DNA from: Herpetosiphonaceae bacterium | GTDB taxonomy: Bacteria; Chloroflexota; Chloroflexia; Chloroflexales; Herpetosiphonaceae | Length of the DNA stretch: 64,000 nt | Assembly (NCBI GenBank): GCA_013538855.1 | Contig: JABXJS010000132.1 | Coordinates: forward strand, 1-64,000 | Direction: 5' to 3' | Shown here: piece after piece, positions 17,508-25,763 of the stretch | How positions within the stretch are numbered: position 1 is the first letter of the stretch | Layout of the letters: each line of letters opens with the position of its first letter | Made by a program: the position numbers and the translations under genes | The notes under the pieces: generated by a model | Seen by the model: only the letters and a program-made list of their open reading frames with translations | Databases searched by the model: none | What the model was told of the DNA's origin: nothing

Positions 17508-20500
17508 ATGCGGACGTTTCGCTCAATCTCGCTCTTGGTGCTGTGCAGCTTGCTGCTAACGCTCATCCCAAGCCAGGCTTCTCGCACGCTGGCGGCTGTC
17601 CAGCCACAGTCACGTGGGGCGGCGCTGGCTGCTGACCAGCCCAGACTGCCCGCTGGCGCACCCTGCTACAACGGCGCGCTGCCGCCCGCCGATGTGCTGT
17701 GCTTGGTGCTACCAGTTATCGACGACGATGGCGCGGGCCTCGATGGCGTGCGCGTGACGCTCAGCTTCAACGACCAGAGCGTCACCCTGCAGTCACGGCA
17801 GCTGCTGACCATGCCCGCCGGTAGCTCGGCCGTGGCCTTCGATGTTACGCGGCTCGGCGCAGGCTTGGCCGATGTGGTGCTTGTCGAGACCCAGACCCAC
17901 GGCCCGCGGCAGTCGCGCCTGATCGGCATTCGCCCTGATCCATCCACGCGCACGCAGGTGGCCGACCCGCTACAGGTGCGCCATCCCCCAGCAGAGCTGA
18001 GCCAGGGCTTGATCTGGGGCACGGTCTCGCAGCTCGATAACCCCACGCCCCTGCCTGGTGTGACGGTCACGCTGCAGATCAACGGCCAGCAGGTTGCTGC
18101 AACGCACACGATCACCTCTAATGGAGAGTACGCTACGTTCGACTTCGAGGTGCCCGCCGATCAGCTCCGGCGTGCTGATCTGGTGATGGTTCAGGCAACC
18201 TCCGCGGCGCTGACGCAAACGGTCACCTTCAAGTGGAGTGGCGATCAGACCAAGGTGCCCATCATCTTCGGCTGGGACTGTACGGCGGCGATTCCGCTCC
18301 AGGGTGGCATCTGGGAGCTGCCGATTAACTTCTGCCTGGCTGCGCGTGGCATGATTGATGGCGAAGCAGTCGCTGGTGCCGATGTCGAGATTGTCACCGA
18401 CAATCAGCACATCTTTGGCAAGACGGAGCCGATTACAGCACTCAATAGCTTTGGCGTCCGAACAGACATCGGCCCACTGATCTCTGGCAAGCCGCTGACT
18501 ACATCAATCGACATAACCATCAATGCCGGTGGCTATATCGGTACCTACTCCAAGTCGCTTGAAGAGCTTGGCGTAGGTAAATACTGGGGCACTCGCATTG
18601 ATCTGCCGCTCATCGGCGAGCGTGTCGTGGGCCTGGGTCTGCATGGTGGCCTGCCTGGCCCGCTTGCGCTGGCTAGATTAAGCGGGGATCGTTTGACAAC
18701 CTTTGTCGGCGGCCAGCGCGGCGGCGGTCTGCTGGTGCAGTATGGCGCTTCAGCGGTGCTGCGCTATCTCGGCAATTCCCCCTATGCGCTGCCTAGCCCT
18801 GAGATCACGGCGCTGCTGTGGCTGCACTCATCAACCTCTAGCGTCGATCACATTCTGGCGGGCACGCGCAGCGGCGAGCTGGCGATCTCCTTCAACGCTG
18901 GGCGCTCTTGGCAAAAGGAGACGGATCTCACGGAGACGCAAGCCATTGTCGGCTTAACGCAGCCTGTCTCATCATCATCAACAATCTACGCGCTCTCAAC
19001 TCACACGCTCTATCAGCTCACCTACGATATTTCTGTAAGCCCCACGCTTAAGCTCCAGCAGACACACTCCATACCCTTCAGGGCCACGGGCCTTGCCTAC
19101 GCTGCCGATCAGCTCTACGCGAGCGCCGATAGCGGCCTCTGGCGCAGCACCGATCAGGGCCAGACGTGGACGCAGGTGCTTGATCAGCCGCTGCTTGCCG
19201 TGGCTGCCTATGCCGATCAGCTGCTGCTTGGCACGGCTGATGGCCTGAGCACGTTTACGCTTTCCGGTCGAGCACAGAGCCAAAAGCTGTCGGACGTGGT
19301 CGGCCCCGTTTACGCCATCGCCACCTTTGATCAGGAGGTGCGCATCTCCACGCCTACCGGCATCTATGCCTCGAACAATCCAGAAACGGCTAACTGGAAG
19401 TTGGTGATCGCCACTGAACGCGCTGATCAGCCCACGCTCGGCACGCCCGATGTCTTTGATCTGGTCAGCCCACAGGATAGCAATAACACGGTGCTCTACG
19501 CCGCCACCAGCAGCGGCGTCTACTCTAGCACCGATGCGGTTGATTGGTCGCTGGTTGCGCCGCTCTCAGGCACTGCGCCGCTGCGCTCGCTGGCCTTCGA
19601 TGACAACGATGATATTATCGCCATCTCGCCGCGCCAGCTGCTGCGCTGGGATGGCACGCGCTGGACTGAGATTCGCTCGCTCAGCGCGGCGCTCGGCGGT
19701 GTGCCGCTCAACGGGGCCATTGTGCGGGCACAGGACAGCACGCTGCTCGTCGGGCGCAATGCTGGCGCTGGCGATCAGCTGCTGGTGTCGCAGGATAACG
19801 GCGCTACCTGGTCGTCGTTCTCCCCTGCCGATAATCGCGATATTACCGCCATCACCTTGTTCAACCCGCCGCAGAGTGGAGTTGCTGCGCTGATCGCCAC
19901 CGATGGCGCGGGCCTCTTTGCCTGGTCGCCGACATCCGGCCTGGAGCCGCTGCCAGCGAATGGCCTGGCCGCCACCGCCCGCGTCGCCAGCCTCGTCCAG
20001 GTTAAGAGTGACACAAGCTGTCGACTGGTTCTCGGCACGTTCGCTAGCCCAACCCAGCTGCTCAGCAGCCCATGCCAGTCTCCGCCCGTCTGGTCTGATG
20101 CGTCTGCTGGCGCGTGGGCCACTGCTGCCACGAATACCAGCCTTATCTCGGCCATCGCCGGGTCGCTAGATCGGCTCTTTGTGGCTACGGAGGCGGGCCT
20201 GTTCCAGGGCGTTATTGGCGATAGCGGCTCCTGGCATCCCGTGTTTGGCCTCCCCGCCCGCCCGCTCGCGCTGGCAAGTGTCGCCGCTACCGAGGGCAAG
20301 AACGTGCACAAGGTGGTCGTCGGCGGCCTCCAGGGCGGCACGGTTCTGCTCAACGACACGTCGCCCGACCTCGGCGTGCGCATCGTTGCGCCAGAGAGCG
20401 TTCTGGGCAACACGACGGTTCCGCTTACGCTGGAGGTCACGAACTATGGCACGGTCGCTGCGCGCAACACCAGCTTGACGTTCGAGTATCCCCAGACCGT

Positions 20501-22868
20501 TTTCGATGCAGTGATGCCATTTACTCCTGTGCTGACGCTCAGCCCCGGCCAGAAGGCCACGCTGCCATTAACGGCTCATGTGGCATACGCCGTTCGGCCA
20601 TCCATGGCTCAGCTCACGCTGAGTGCTTCAATGGTCAATGGTGAGCGCTTTGCTGGCAATAACACGGCCACTGAGAGCGTGCAGGTGCGCTACCGTGATG
20701 GCGCTGACCCCTATGTCCAGCTTAGCGGCACAACCATGGAGCAAGCCAATCGACCCGCCGCTCTCCATGTCTACGCAGGCAACGCTGGCACGCAGGCATC
20801 CCAACCCCTGACGCTGCACGTCGATCTGCCTGCTGGTATGCATATCACCAGCACCAGCTATATCTCACCACCCCCAACACGCTATATACCAGATGTCGCT
20901 GTTGAGTGGGCGGTTAGCCCGCTTGATCAAGGCGAAATAAAGCAGGAGTTTACGATCATCTACTCGCTGCCCGATACGCTGCCGCTCTCGGTTAGCCTGC
21001 CCGTCACGGCAACATTTACGCCGGTTGGGGCCGATCGCAATCTCGCCAACAATGTTGACGTCGCCACGCTGCGCTTCCCGCCGCAGTCGCCAGCGATCAT
21101 TGTGCTCACCAACTGGTCGCGCTTTCCTGAAACAGGTGCGGTCAGTGAGACCAGAGCGCTTGTCAATCGCTACATCAATAAAGTCGGCGCTCGCGAGATC
21201 GCCCTCGATGGCCTGCCTGCCTGCACAAAAGAGGACGATCCACTGCGTACCTATCAAATCCCCTGCCTCTACGCTAAACTCGACCATATCAATGCAACCA
21301 TTGCCATAACAGATGCCGCCAACACTGAGGCTCTGAAGGATTTGTATTGGCAAAGCTTTGATGTTCGTACCACGCTGAACCACGACATCGCTAAGTTTGT
21401 CAACGCTAAGCTCAGCGAGGCCCAAGACGGGCAGTCTCCACCAACCATGCTCTATATTATCGGCGGCGATTCCATCATCCCACAGTTCGCCTATATCGAT
21501 GATGTCCCCGCGAGCTATGATGAACTTACAGCTGAGGACGTGTACGCATCGCGCCTCCCGCAGTCCGACTCGCTCTATCCAGTGATGGCTGGCGGCTTCT
21601 ATGCCAGCGACTGGGGCTACCGCACGCTCGATAAGCTCCTGCCTGCAGCGCAGCATTTCACCGTCAGCCGCTCGCCTGGCTCGCCACAGGCCATCGCCGC
21701 GGTCCTCCAGCACTACCTCGATACAGGCGGCATAATTACGATCGACCAGGCCGCTGTTGCTGGCTATGCCGAGCAGCTCACGCACGATAGCCAGCGCTGG
21801 AGCTGCTATAAGCTCTCCGGCAAGACCGTGAGATCAACGGTGCCTGCCGACTGCGAAAAGGTCGCGCTGAGTGCATCCAGCTTCCTCGCACACTCGCTCT
21901 CAAACTCGCTGCTGAGCCTCAGCGGCCACGCCTCCTCGTATATGATCAGCGATCTCAACGCGCTGACTATTCGTGATACGCAGGCGCTTAGCGTGAGCCT
22001 GGCGCTGCTCCTCGGCTGCCACAGCGGTCTCGTTCCCACCAGCGATCAGCAGGATGCTGCAGTTGCCGATCCTTCGCTTGTGGAGGCCTGGTCGCTCCAC
22101 GGCATCGCGACGATTGGTTTCTCGGCGTTTGCCTACGCTGACAACGACTCGAAATTGAAATCTGCGTTAAAGGGTCTTTCAGCTGAATCCTTTAACTTCG
22201 CCGAGCGCCTCCACGGACTGCTGCTTGAGCAGCTCCTGTCCGAATCGTCGCGATCCGCGCCGCTGACGTTGGCCCAGGCTGTCGAGGGCGCGCTTGCCAA
22301 CTATAGCGACGAGAGGTACACCGCGCTTGATTGGAAAACGGTGCGCTCGTTCAGCCTCTTTGGCCCACCAGACTATGCGGTGGACATCAGTGCTCAGCGC
22401 CCTGCCGCCGCCCCGCCGCAGCTCAACACGCCGCCAATGCAGTTCGAGCTAACCGCAACCTACACGCCTGTGCAGACGCCGAACGGCACCTTCTATGCGG
22501 CCCAGGTGTCGCAGGGCCAGTTCGTCCTGCTCAGCAACATCGGCGAGACCTACCAGTCCGCCGTGCGCCTGCCGGTGCCCGCCGATGTGCATAACGTCGT
22601 GCTGCTCCACGAGCGCTCCACCGATATCGCCGCTGTTGATCCTGTGGTTATGGGCGTGGCTCCGCTCGCTGAGCCGCTGCTCTACCCCGAGCCAGCCTAC
22701 ACCGGCCCAGCCCAGAACTGGCGTGGCTATACGCAGCTCAGTGTCGATAGCTCTGGGCAAAAGTGGCTCACCATCGCCCTCGGCTCTTGGTCCCAGGATG
22801 GCACGCAGCACTTGATCGATAGTGTCACGGTTAAGCTGCTGCGCAATGGCAATCAGCACGGCCGCTAG
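17508..22868 (+). CDS. secreted C25 (gingipain-like) peptidase with BNR-like repeats
   Basis: The product is 1786 residues from ATG 17508, chosen because GAGGAG sits 7 nt upstream; a TTG at 17493 is less likely. A signal peptide (about 1-30) is followed by beta-sandwich domains, BNR/sortilin-like propeller repeats (SADSGLWRSTDQGQTWTQVL and similar, about 390-960), two CARDB/DUF11-like sandwiches, and a peptidase domain at about 1200-1640. That domain shows MLYIIGGDSIIPQFAY, His1474 in SLSGHAS and Cys1504 in LLLGCHSG, the clan CD dyad of C25 peptidases. It should be exported and act on proteins outside the cell. It starts 18 bp after the amidase-like gene, so the two are coupled. A strong hairpin follows. 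It shares a protease clan with the CHAT proteins of the same locus. Confidence 0.8.
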   Translation: MRTFRSISLLVLCSLLLTLIPSQASRTLAAVQPQSRGAALAADQPRLPAGAPCYNGALPPADVLCLVLPVIDDDGAGLDGVRVTLSFNDQSVTLQSRQLLTMPAGSSAVAFDVTRLGAGLADVVLVETQTHGPRQSRLIGIRPDPSTRTQVADPLQVRHPPAELSQGLIWGTVSQLDNPTPLPGVTVTLQINGQQVAATHTITSNGEYATFDFEVPADQLRRADLVMVQATSAALTQTVTFKWSGDQTKVPIIFGWDCTAAIPLQGGIWELPINFCLAARGMIDGEAVAGADVEIVTDNQHIFGKTEPITALNSFGVRTDIGPLISGKPLTTSIDITINAGGYIGTYSKSLEELGVGKYWGTRIDLPLIGERVVGLGLHGGLPGPLALARLSGDRLTTFVGGQRGGGLLVQYGASAVLRYLGNSPYALPSPEITALLWLHSSTSSVDHILAGTRSGELAISFNAGRSWQKETDLTETQAIVGLTQPVSSSSTIYALSTHTLYQLTYDISVSPTLKLQQTHSIPFRATGLAYAADQLYASADSGLWRSTDQGQTWTQVLDQPLLAVAAYADQLLLGTADGLSTFTLSGRAQSQKLSDVVGPVYAIATFDQEVRISTPTGIYASNNPETANWKLVIATERADQPTLGTPDVFDLVSPQDSNNTVLYAATSSGVYSSTDAVDWSLVAPLSGTAPLRSLAFDDNDDIIAISPRQLLRWDGTRWTEIRSLSAALGGVPLNGAIVRAQDSTLLVGRNAGAGDQLLVSQDNGATWSSFSPADNRDITAITLFNPPQSGVAALIATDGAGLFAWSPTSGLEPLPANGLAATARVASLVQVKSDTSCRLVLGTFASPTQLLSSPCQSPPVWSDASAGAWATAATNTSLISAIAGSLDRLFVATEAGLFQGVIGDSGSWHPVFGLPARPLALASVAATEGKNVHKVVVGGLQGGTVLLNDTSPDLGVRIVAPESVLGNTTVPLTLEVTNYGTVAARNTSLTFEYPQTVFDAVMPFTPVLTLSPGQKATLPLTAHVAYAVRPSMAQLTLSASMVNGERFAGNNTATESVQVRYRDGADPYVQLSGTTMEQANRPAALHVYAGNAGTQASQPLTLHVDLPAGMHITSTSYISPPPTRYIPDVAVEWAVSPLDQGEIKQEFTIIYSLPDTLPLSVSLPVTATFTPVGADRNLANNVDVATLRFPPQSPAIIVLTNWSRFPETGAVSETRALVNRYINKVGAREIALDGLPACTKEDDPLRTYQIPCLYAKLDHINATIAITDAANTEALKDLYWQSFDVRTTLNHDIAKFVNAKLSEAQDGQSPPTMLYIIGGDSIIPQFAYIDDVPASYDELTAEDVYASRLPQSDSLYPVMAGGFYASDWGYRTLDKLLPAAQHFTVSRSPGSPQAIAAVLQHYLDTGGIITIDQAAVAGYAEQLTHDSQRWSCYKLSGKTVRSTVPADCEKVALSASSFLAHSLSNSLLSLSGHASSYMISDLNALTIRDTQALSVSLALLLGCHSGLVPTSDQQDAAVADPSLVEAWSLHGIATIGFSAFAYADNDSKLKSALKGLSAESFNFAERLHGLLLEQLLSESSRSAPLTLAQAVEGALANYSDERYTALDWKTVRSFSLFGPPDYAVDISAQRPAAAPPQLNTPPMQFELTATYTPVQTPNGTFYAAQVSQGQFVLLSNIGETYQSAVRLPVPADVHNVVLLHERSTDIAAVDPVVMGVAPLAEPLLYPEPAYTGPAQNWRGYTQLSVDSSGQKWLTIALGSWSQDGTQHLIDSVTVKLLRNGNQHGR

Positions 22869-22893
22869 TCTCTCGTCTCCGTTCTTCGTCTAT

Positions 22894-22939
22894 CAACAAA
22901 CCGCCTTTGATCTCTATGCAGATCAAAGGCGGTTTGTTG
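22894..22939 (+). terminator. 20-bp perfect hairpin after C25 gene
   Basis: CAACAAACCGCCTTTGATCT (22894-22913) and its exact complement (22920-22939) are separated by 6 nt. It lies 26 bp after the stop codon. No T-run follows, but the stem is long and perfect. Confidence 0.7.
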
Positions 22940-23106
22940 TGTGGAGAACAAGCGCCCGCTGCTGTGGTTTTGCTCTCGCAGTTGCCCTGTCTGGCTGTAC
23001 ATGCACGTTCGGCTGTTCGCTACCTGGCCTTGCCCCCACCCGCTGATCTCCAGCGCTCCAGTTGCGCCCTCCTACGTAGTTAAGCCTCCTTCGTCTATAT
23101 AGATGT

Positions 23107-23133
23107 AGGGTCACAATAATCTTTTTTGACCCT
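23107..23133. promoter_or_regulatory. inverted repeat in AT-rich leader of the 47-residue peptide gene
   Basis: AGGGTCA (23107-23113) and TGACCCT (23127-23133) flank a T-rich 13-nt centre. The surroundings (23095-23200) are AT-rich with several -10/-35-like words (for example TTGACC near 23126). It may be an operator or promoter region for the small gene at 23287. The rest of the 22940-23286 gap shows no gene. Confidence 0.35.
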
Positions 23134-23286
23134 ATCAATAATTTACATCTTTATTTATATAGGCTGCTTCATATTGATAGACAAAACAAATGGCGCTGGA
23201 GAAACTCCTCTCGCGGCTCTCTCTTTCGATTAAGCGCTGCTCGTCTCTATAAGTGAAGCAAACAACCCACTAAGGAGGCAACCTCG

Positions 23287-23430
23287 ATGAAAACCCTACG
23301 CTATGGACTGACCGCCGTGCTGATTGCATTATCACTTAACATGACGGCTATGACCGCTGCGAAACACGCAATTGGTAACGATTCGTCGGTGATCCTCTGC
23401 ACCGACCCGCGTGGCTGCGGCGGTGGCTAG
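23287..23430 (+). CDS. 47-residue secreted Cys-containing peptide
   Basis: The frame reads MKTLRYGLTAVLIALSLNMT, AMTAAKHAIGNDSS, then VILCTDPRGCGGG. A signal-peptide-like N-terminus (about 1-25) leads to a short tail with two cysteines five residues apart and a Gly-Gly-Gly end. The ribosome site is excellent (AAGGAGG, 23272-23278, 8 nt from ATG), which makes a real gene likely despite the size. It follows the C25 peptidase gene on the same strand, about 420 bp away behind a hairpin, and has its own AT-rich leader. It could be a secreted signal, toxin or modified-peptide precursor; CxxxxxC could form a disulfide. I do not recognise a family. Confidence 0.6.
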   Translation: MKTLRYGLTAVLIALSLNMTAMTAAKHAIGNDSSVILCTDPRGCGGG

Positions 23431-23461
23431 AGCCGCAAGATAGCCGCTCGCTCGGTCGGAT

Positions 23462-23493
23462 GTGAGCAAAAGAAGGGCGCCCCTTTTGTTCAC
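23462..23493 (+). terminator. imperfect hairpin after small peptide gene
   Basis: GTGAGCAAAAG on the left pairs with CTTTTGTTCAC on the right through a GGGCGCC core, with one mismatch and a small bulge. It lies 31 bp after the stop codon of the peptide gene. Confidence 0.45.
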
Positions 23494-23783
23494 TCAATCA
23501 ATACCTCCTCTGGTTTGTGTTCCTTGCTTCACATGCAGTCTATATTGCTGCTCTAGGCAGTTCCTTTTTCGCCATGCCGTGAGTCGGTGTGTTCTGCCTC
23601 TATACAATTTCTCCCTACTCGATTCGATGGACAACTATGTCCACGCAATACGCTTCTGTTCCGCGAACAGGATCTGCAACAGCTCTATCCCGCTTGGCGC
23701 TGTTAGTTGTCACGCGCGCAGATCAAAGGCTGTGCTGGTGCTGTACAGCGCCGCGCTTGTGGTGCGCCGACGGCCGCTTGTTG
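23494..23783. other. gap without recognisable gene
   Basis: Between the hairpin and the MarR gene end I see only short frames without ribosome sites and no clear RNA gene. Confidence 0.5.
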
Positions 23784-24215
23784 CTATGGGCTGGCATCAG
23801 CCTCTAGCGCTGCGCCGCACTGCTGGAGCCACTGTAGCAGCTGCTGCTGGTCGCTGCTGCTGAGGCCGTTGAGCATACGCGCCTCGACTGCGGCGACGCG
23901 CTGGTGGGCTGCTTGGAGCACTTGCTGTCCCTGCTCACTGAGATAGAGCTGGATGATGCGCCCGTGCTCTGGATGCTCCTGCCGCTCGACGAGCGCGCTT
24001 TTTACCAGCCCATGCACAATCTGATTCATCGTCTGCGGCGTCACAAACGCCCAGCGCGCTAGCCCAGCGCTTGACTGGCCTGGCGCGGCCTCAATCGCAC
24101 ATAGCGCAGCATACTGCGGCGTCGTCAGCTCAACGTCTCGTAGCGCTGCATCGGTTGCTAGCCGCAGCGCATGCTGCGTGCGCTTGAGCTGATAGCCGAT
24201 TTGTTCATCTACCAT
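23784..24215 (-). CDS. MarR family transcriptional regulator
   Basis: The 143-residue product has the MarR winged-helix layout: an N-terminal dimer helix, LTTPQYAALCAIEAAPG, the recognition region LARWAFVTPQTMNQIVHGLV, and the wing ALVERQEHPEHGRIIQLYLSE. Length is typical. It is divergent from a VOC-family gene with a 94-bp region between them. That region holds two palindromes laid over a consensus promoter for the VOC gene, so this protein probably represses that gene and perhaps itself. The inducing ligand is unknown. The end of the gene converges on a gap without genes. Confidence 0.92.
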   Translation of the reverse strand: MVDEQIGYQLKRTQHALRLATDAALRDVELTTPQYAALCAIEAAPGQSSAGLARWAFVTPQTMNQIVHGLVKSALVERQEHPEHGRIIQLYLSEQGQQVLQAAHQRVAAVEARMLNGLSSSDQQQLLQWLQQCGAALEADASP

Positions 24216-24245
24216 TCGCTTGTCCTTTCATGTGCTCCGATCTCC

Positions 24246-24289
24246 TTGATACTATATCAGTATCCTGATATAATATCAGTGTACTGATA
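24246..24289 (+). promoter_or_regulatory. promoter with two MarR-type palindromic operators
   Basis: TTGATA (24246-24251) and TATAAT (24269-24274) are 17 bp apart, a near-consensus promoter facing the VOC gene. Palindrome 1, ATATCAG-TATC-CTGATAT (24254-24271), fills the spacer. Palindrome 2, TATCAGT-GT-ACTGATA (24274-24289), begins at the -10. Binding at either would block RNA polymerase. Confidence 0.8.
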
Positions 24290-24309
24290 CTGAGAAAGGA
24301 TGTTCAACA

Positions 24310-24666
24310 ATGGGACCAGACTTTATTGCGCTGCAAGTGCGCGATCTCGCTGCCGCTGCGCAGTTCTACACCGAGGTTGTCGGTCTCACCCGCGCGCCCC
24401 ACAGCCCGCCTGATGCCGTCGTGTTCGCCACCCAGCCGATCTCCTTTGCTGTGCGCACACCGCTGCCCGGTGTCGATCTCGATGCTGGCCAGCCTGGCCT
24501 TGGCGTTGCGCTGTGGCTGTATGCGCCCGATGCACCGACGCTGCTCGCGCAGCTCAAGGCCCAGTCGGTGGCCATTGTACGCGACCTCGCGCCAAGCCCG
24601 TTTGGTCAGACCTTTACCTTCCGCGACCCCGATGGCTATCTGATCACTGTCCACGATCAACAGTAG
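24310..24666 (+). CDS. VOC (glyoxalase/bleomycin-resistance) family protein
   Basis: The 118-residue product has the two beta-alpha-beta-beta-beta halves of a VOC fold: it opens FIALQVRDLAAAAQFYTEVV and ends TFTFRDPDGYLITVHD, where the late acidic DP/DG turn is typical. VOC proteins include glyoxalase I, dioxygenases and antibiotic-binding proteins; the substrate cannot be assigned. GAGAAAGGA precedes ATG 24310. The divergent MarR regulator and overlapping operators suggest a response to a small toxic compound. Confidence 0.88.
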   Translation: MGPDFIALQVRDLAAAAQFYTEVVGLTRAPHSPPDAVVFATQPISFAVRTPLPGVDLDAGQPGLGVALWLYAPDAPTLLAQLKAQSVAIVRDLAPSPFGQTFTFRDPDGYLITVHDQQ

Positions 24667-24934
24667 CGTCGAGCTGCAAGCTGGCTATCTGAGCTGCCAC
24701 ACAGCACGTGGCAGCTTTTGTTTGCGCCGTGTTGGCATCACGCGCGCACGACGAAAGTACCTCTGTACCTTTCCGCCACACAGGCGTACAATACCGTCTA
24801 CAGCATGTGGTTTTTTGCGCGCTAGGTCATCGGCGGTGTTGGTTTGTCGTGAGTACCGCGCCGCCGCTGCAACACACGCCTGTTCGTGGCGTACTGCTGT
24901 TGATCGTTCTTGCGCAGCTGCCTGGAGGCAGACT

Positions 24935-25564
24935 ATGTTCGGTATTTCGGCGGATCTATGGCTCTACGGGATTTGTTTGGCGGCGGGCTTGCTGCTGAGC
25001 CTGCCTAGCTCGGTTGGGCGCTCGGCCCACGGCGGCCATATGCCTAAGCTGCACCACGCTGGCCACGCGCCCAAGCTGCACCATGGCGCGCCCTCCGGCC
25101 ACCGCGTCGGCCACGCGCAGCAGCACAGCGCGCAGGCCGCGCACCACGGCTCCTCACTGCCCGCCTACTCGTTTCTCAACCCGATCGCCTTTGCTGCGTT
25201 TCTCGGCGGCTTTGGTGCCACCGGGCTAATCGGCAATGGGCTGGGCCTGAGCCGCTGGCTGGCCTTGCCGCTGGCCCTTGGCGTGGGCCTCGCGCTCTCA
25301 CTCTTGCTGTTTCGGCTGTTTGTGCGCCTCATCCTTGCCTCCGAGGGCGGCGATGCGCCTGCGCTGCTGTCCGCCGTCGGTCAACTTGCGACGGTCACGG
25401 TGTCTATCCCCGCCGATGGCATAGGCACGATCGCCTATGTGCTCGCCGGTCGGCGTGAGACGATCGCCGCCCGCACCGCTGACCAGCAGCAGCTTCCCCG
25501 CAGCGCTGAGGTGGTGATTGTCGCCTTCGAGCATAATGTCGCTGTTGTGGTTCCCTACACCTAA
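24935..25564 (+). CDS. NfeD/YqiJ-like membrane protein with His-rich loop
   Basis: The 209-residue product begins at ATG 24935, preceded by GGAGG; the same frame extends upstream but without support. It has an N-terminal membrane helix, a His-rich loop (about residues 33-72, with HGGHMPKLHHAGHAPKLHHG), two more hydrophobic helices (about 77-130) and a C-terminal OB-fold-like domain (VGQLATVTVSIPADGIGTIA) as in NfeD/YqiJ. These proteins work beside flotillins; the flotillin gene follows 199 bp later on the same strand. The His-rich loop is not a usual part of the family and might bind metal. Confidence 0.75.
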   Translation: MFGISADLWLYGICLAAGLLLSLPSSVGRSAHGGHMPKLHHAGHAPKLHHGAPSGHRVGHAQQHSAQAAHHGSSLPAYSFLNPIAFAAFLGGFGATGLIGNGLGLSRWLALPLALGVGLALSLLLFRLFVRLILASEGGDAPALLSAVGQLATVTVSIPADGIGTIAYVLAGRRETIAARTADQQQLPRSAEVVIVAFEHNVAVVVPYT

Positions 25565-25763
25565 CACTGCAACTACTATATTTTGGATGCGTACTGAGAG
25601 ATGGACGACGTCCTTCCTCGCCGCCCGCTGCCGCTGCGCTGCCGCTGCCACGCGACGCATGCATGGCTTGACCACGTGGCAGCATTTCTATTCTTTCGCC
25701 GACGGCCATCGTTGCGAAGTTTCCCCTTGGTCGCCGACCCTGTACTGAGAAAGCTGGTTTCCT

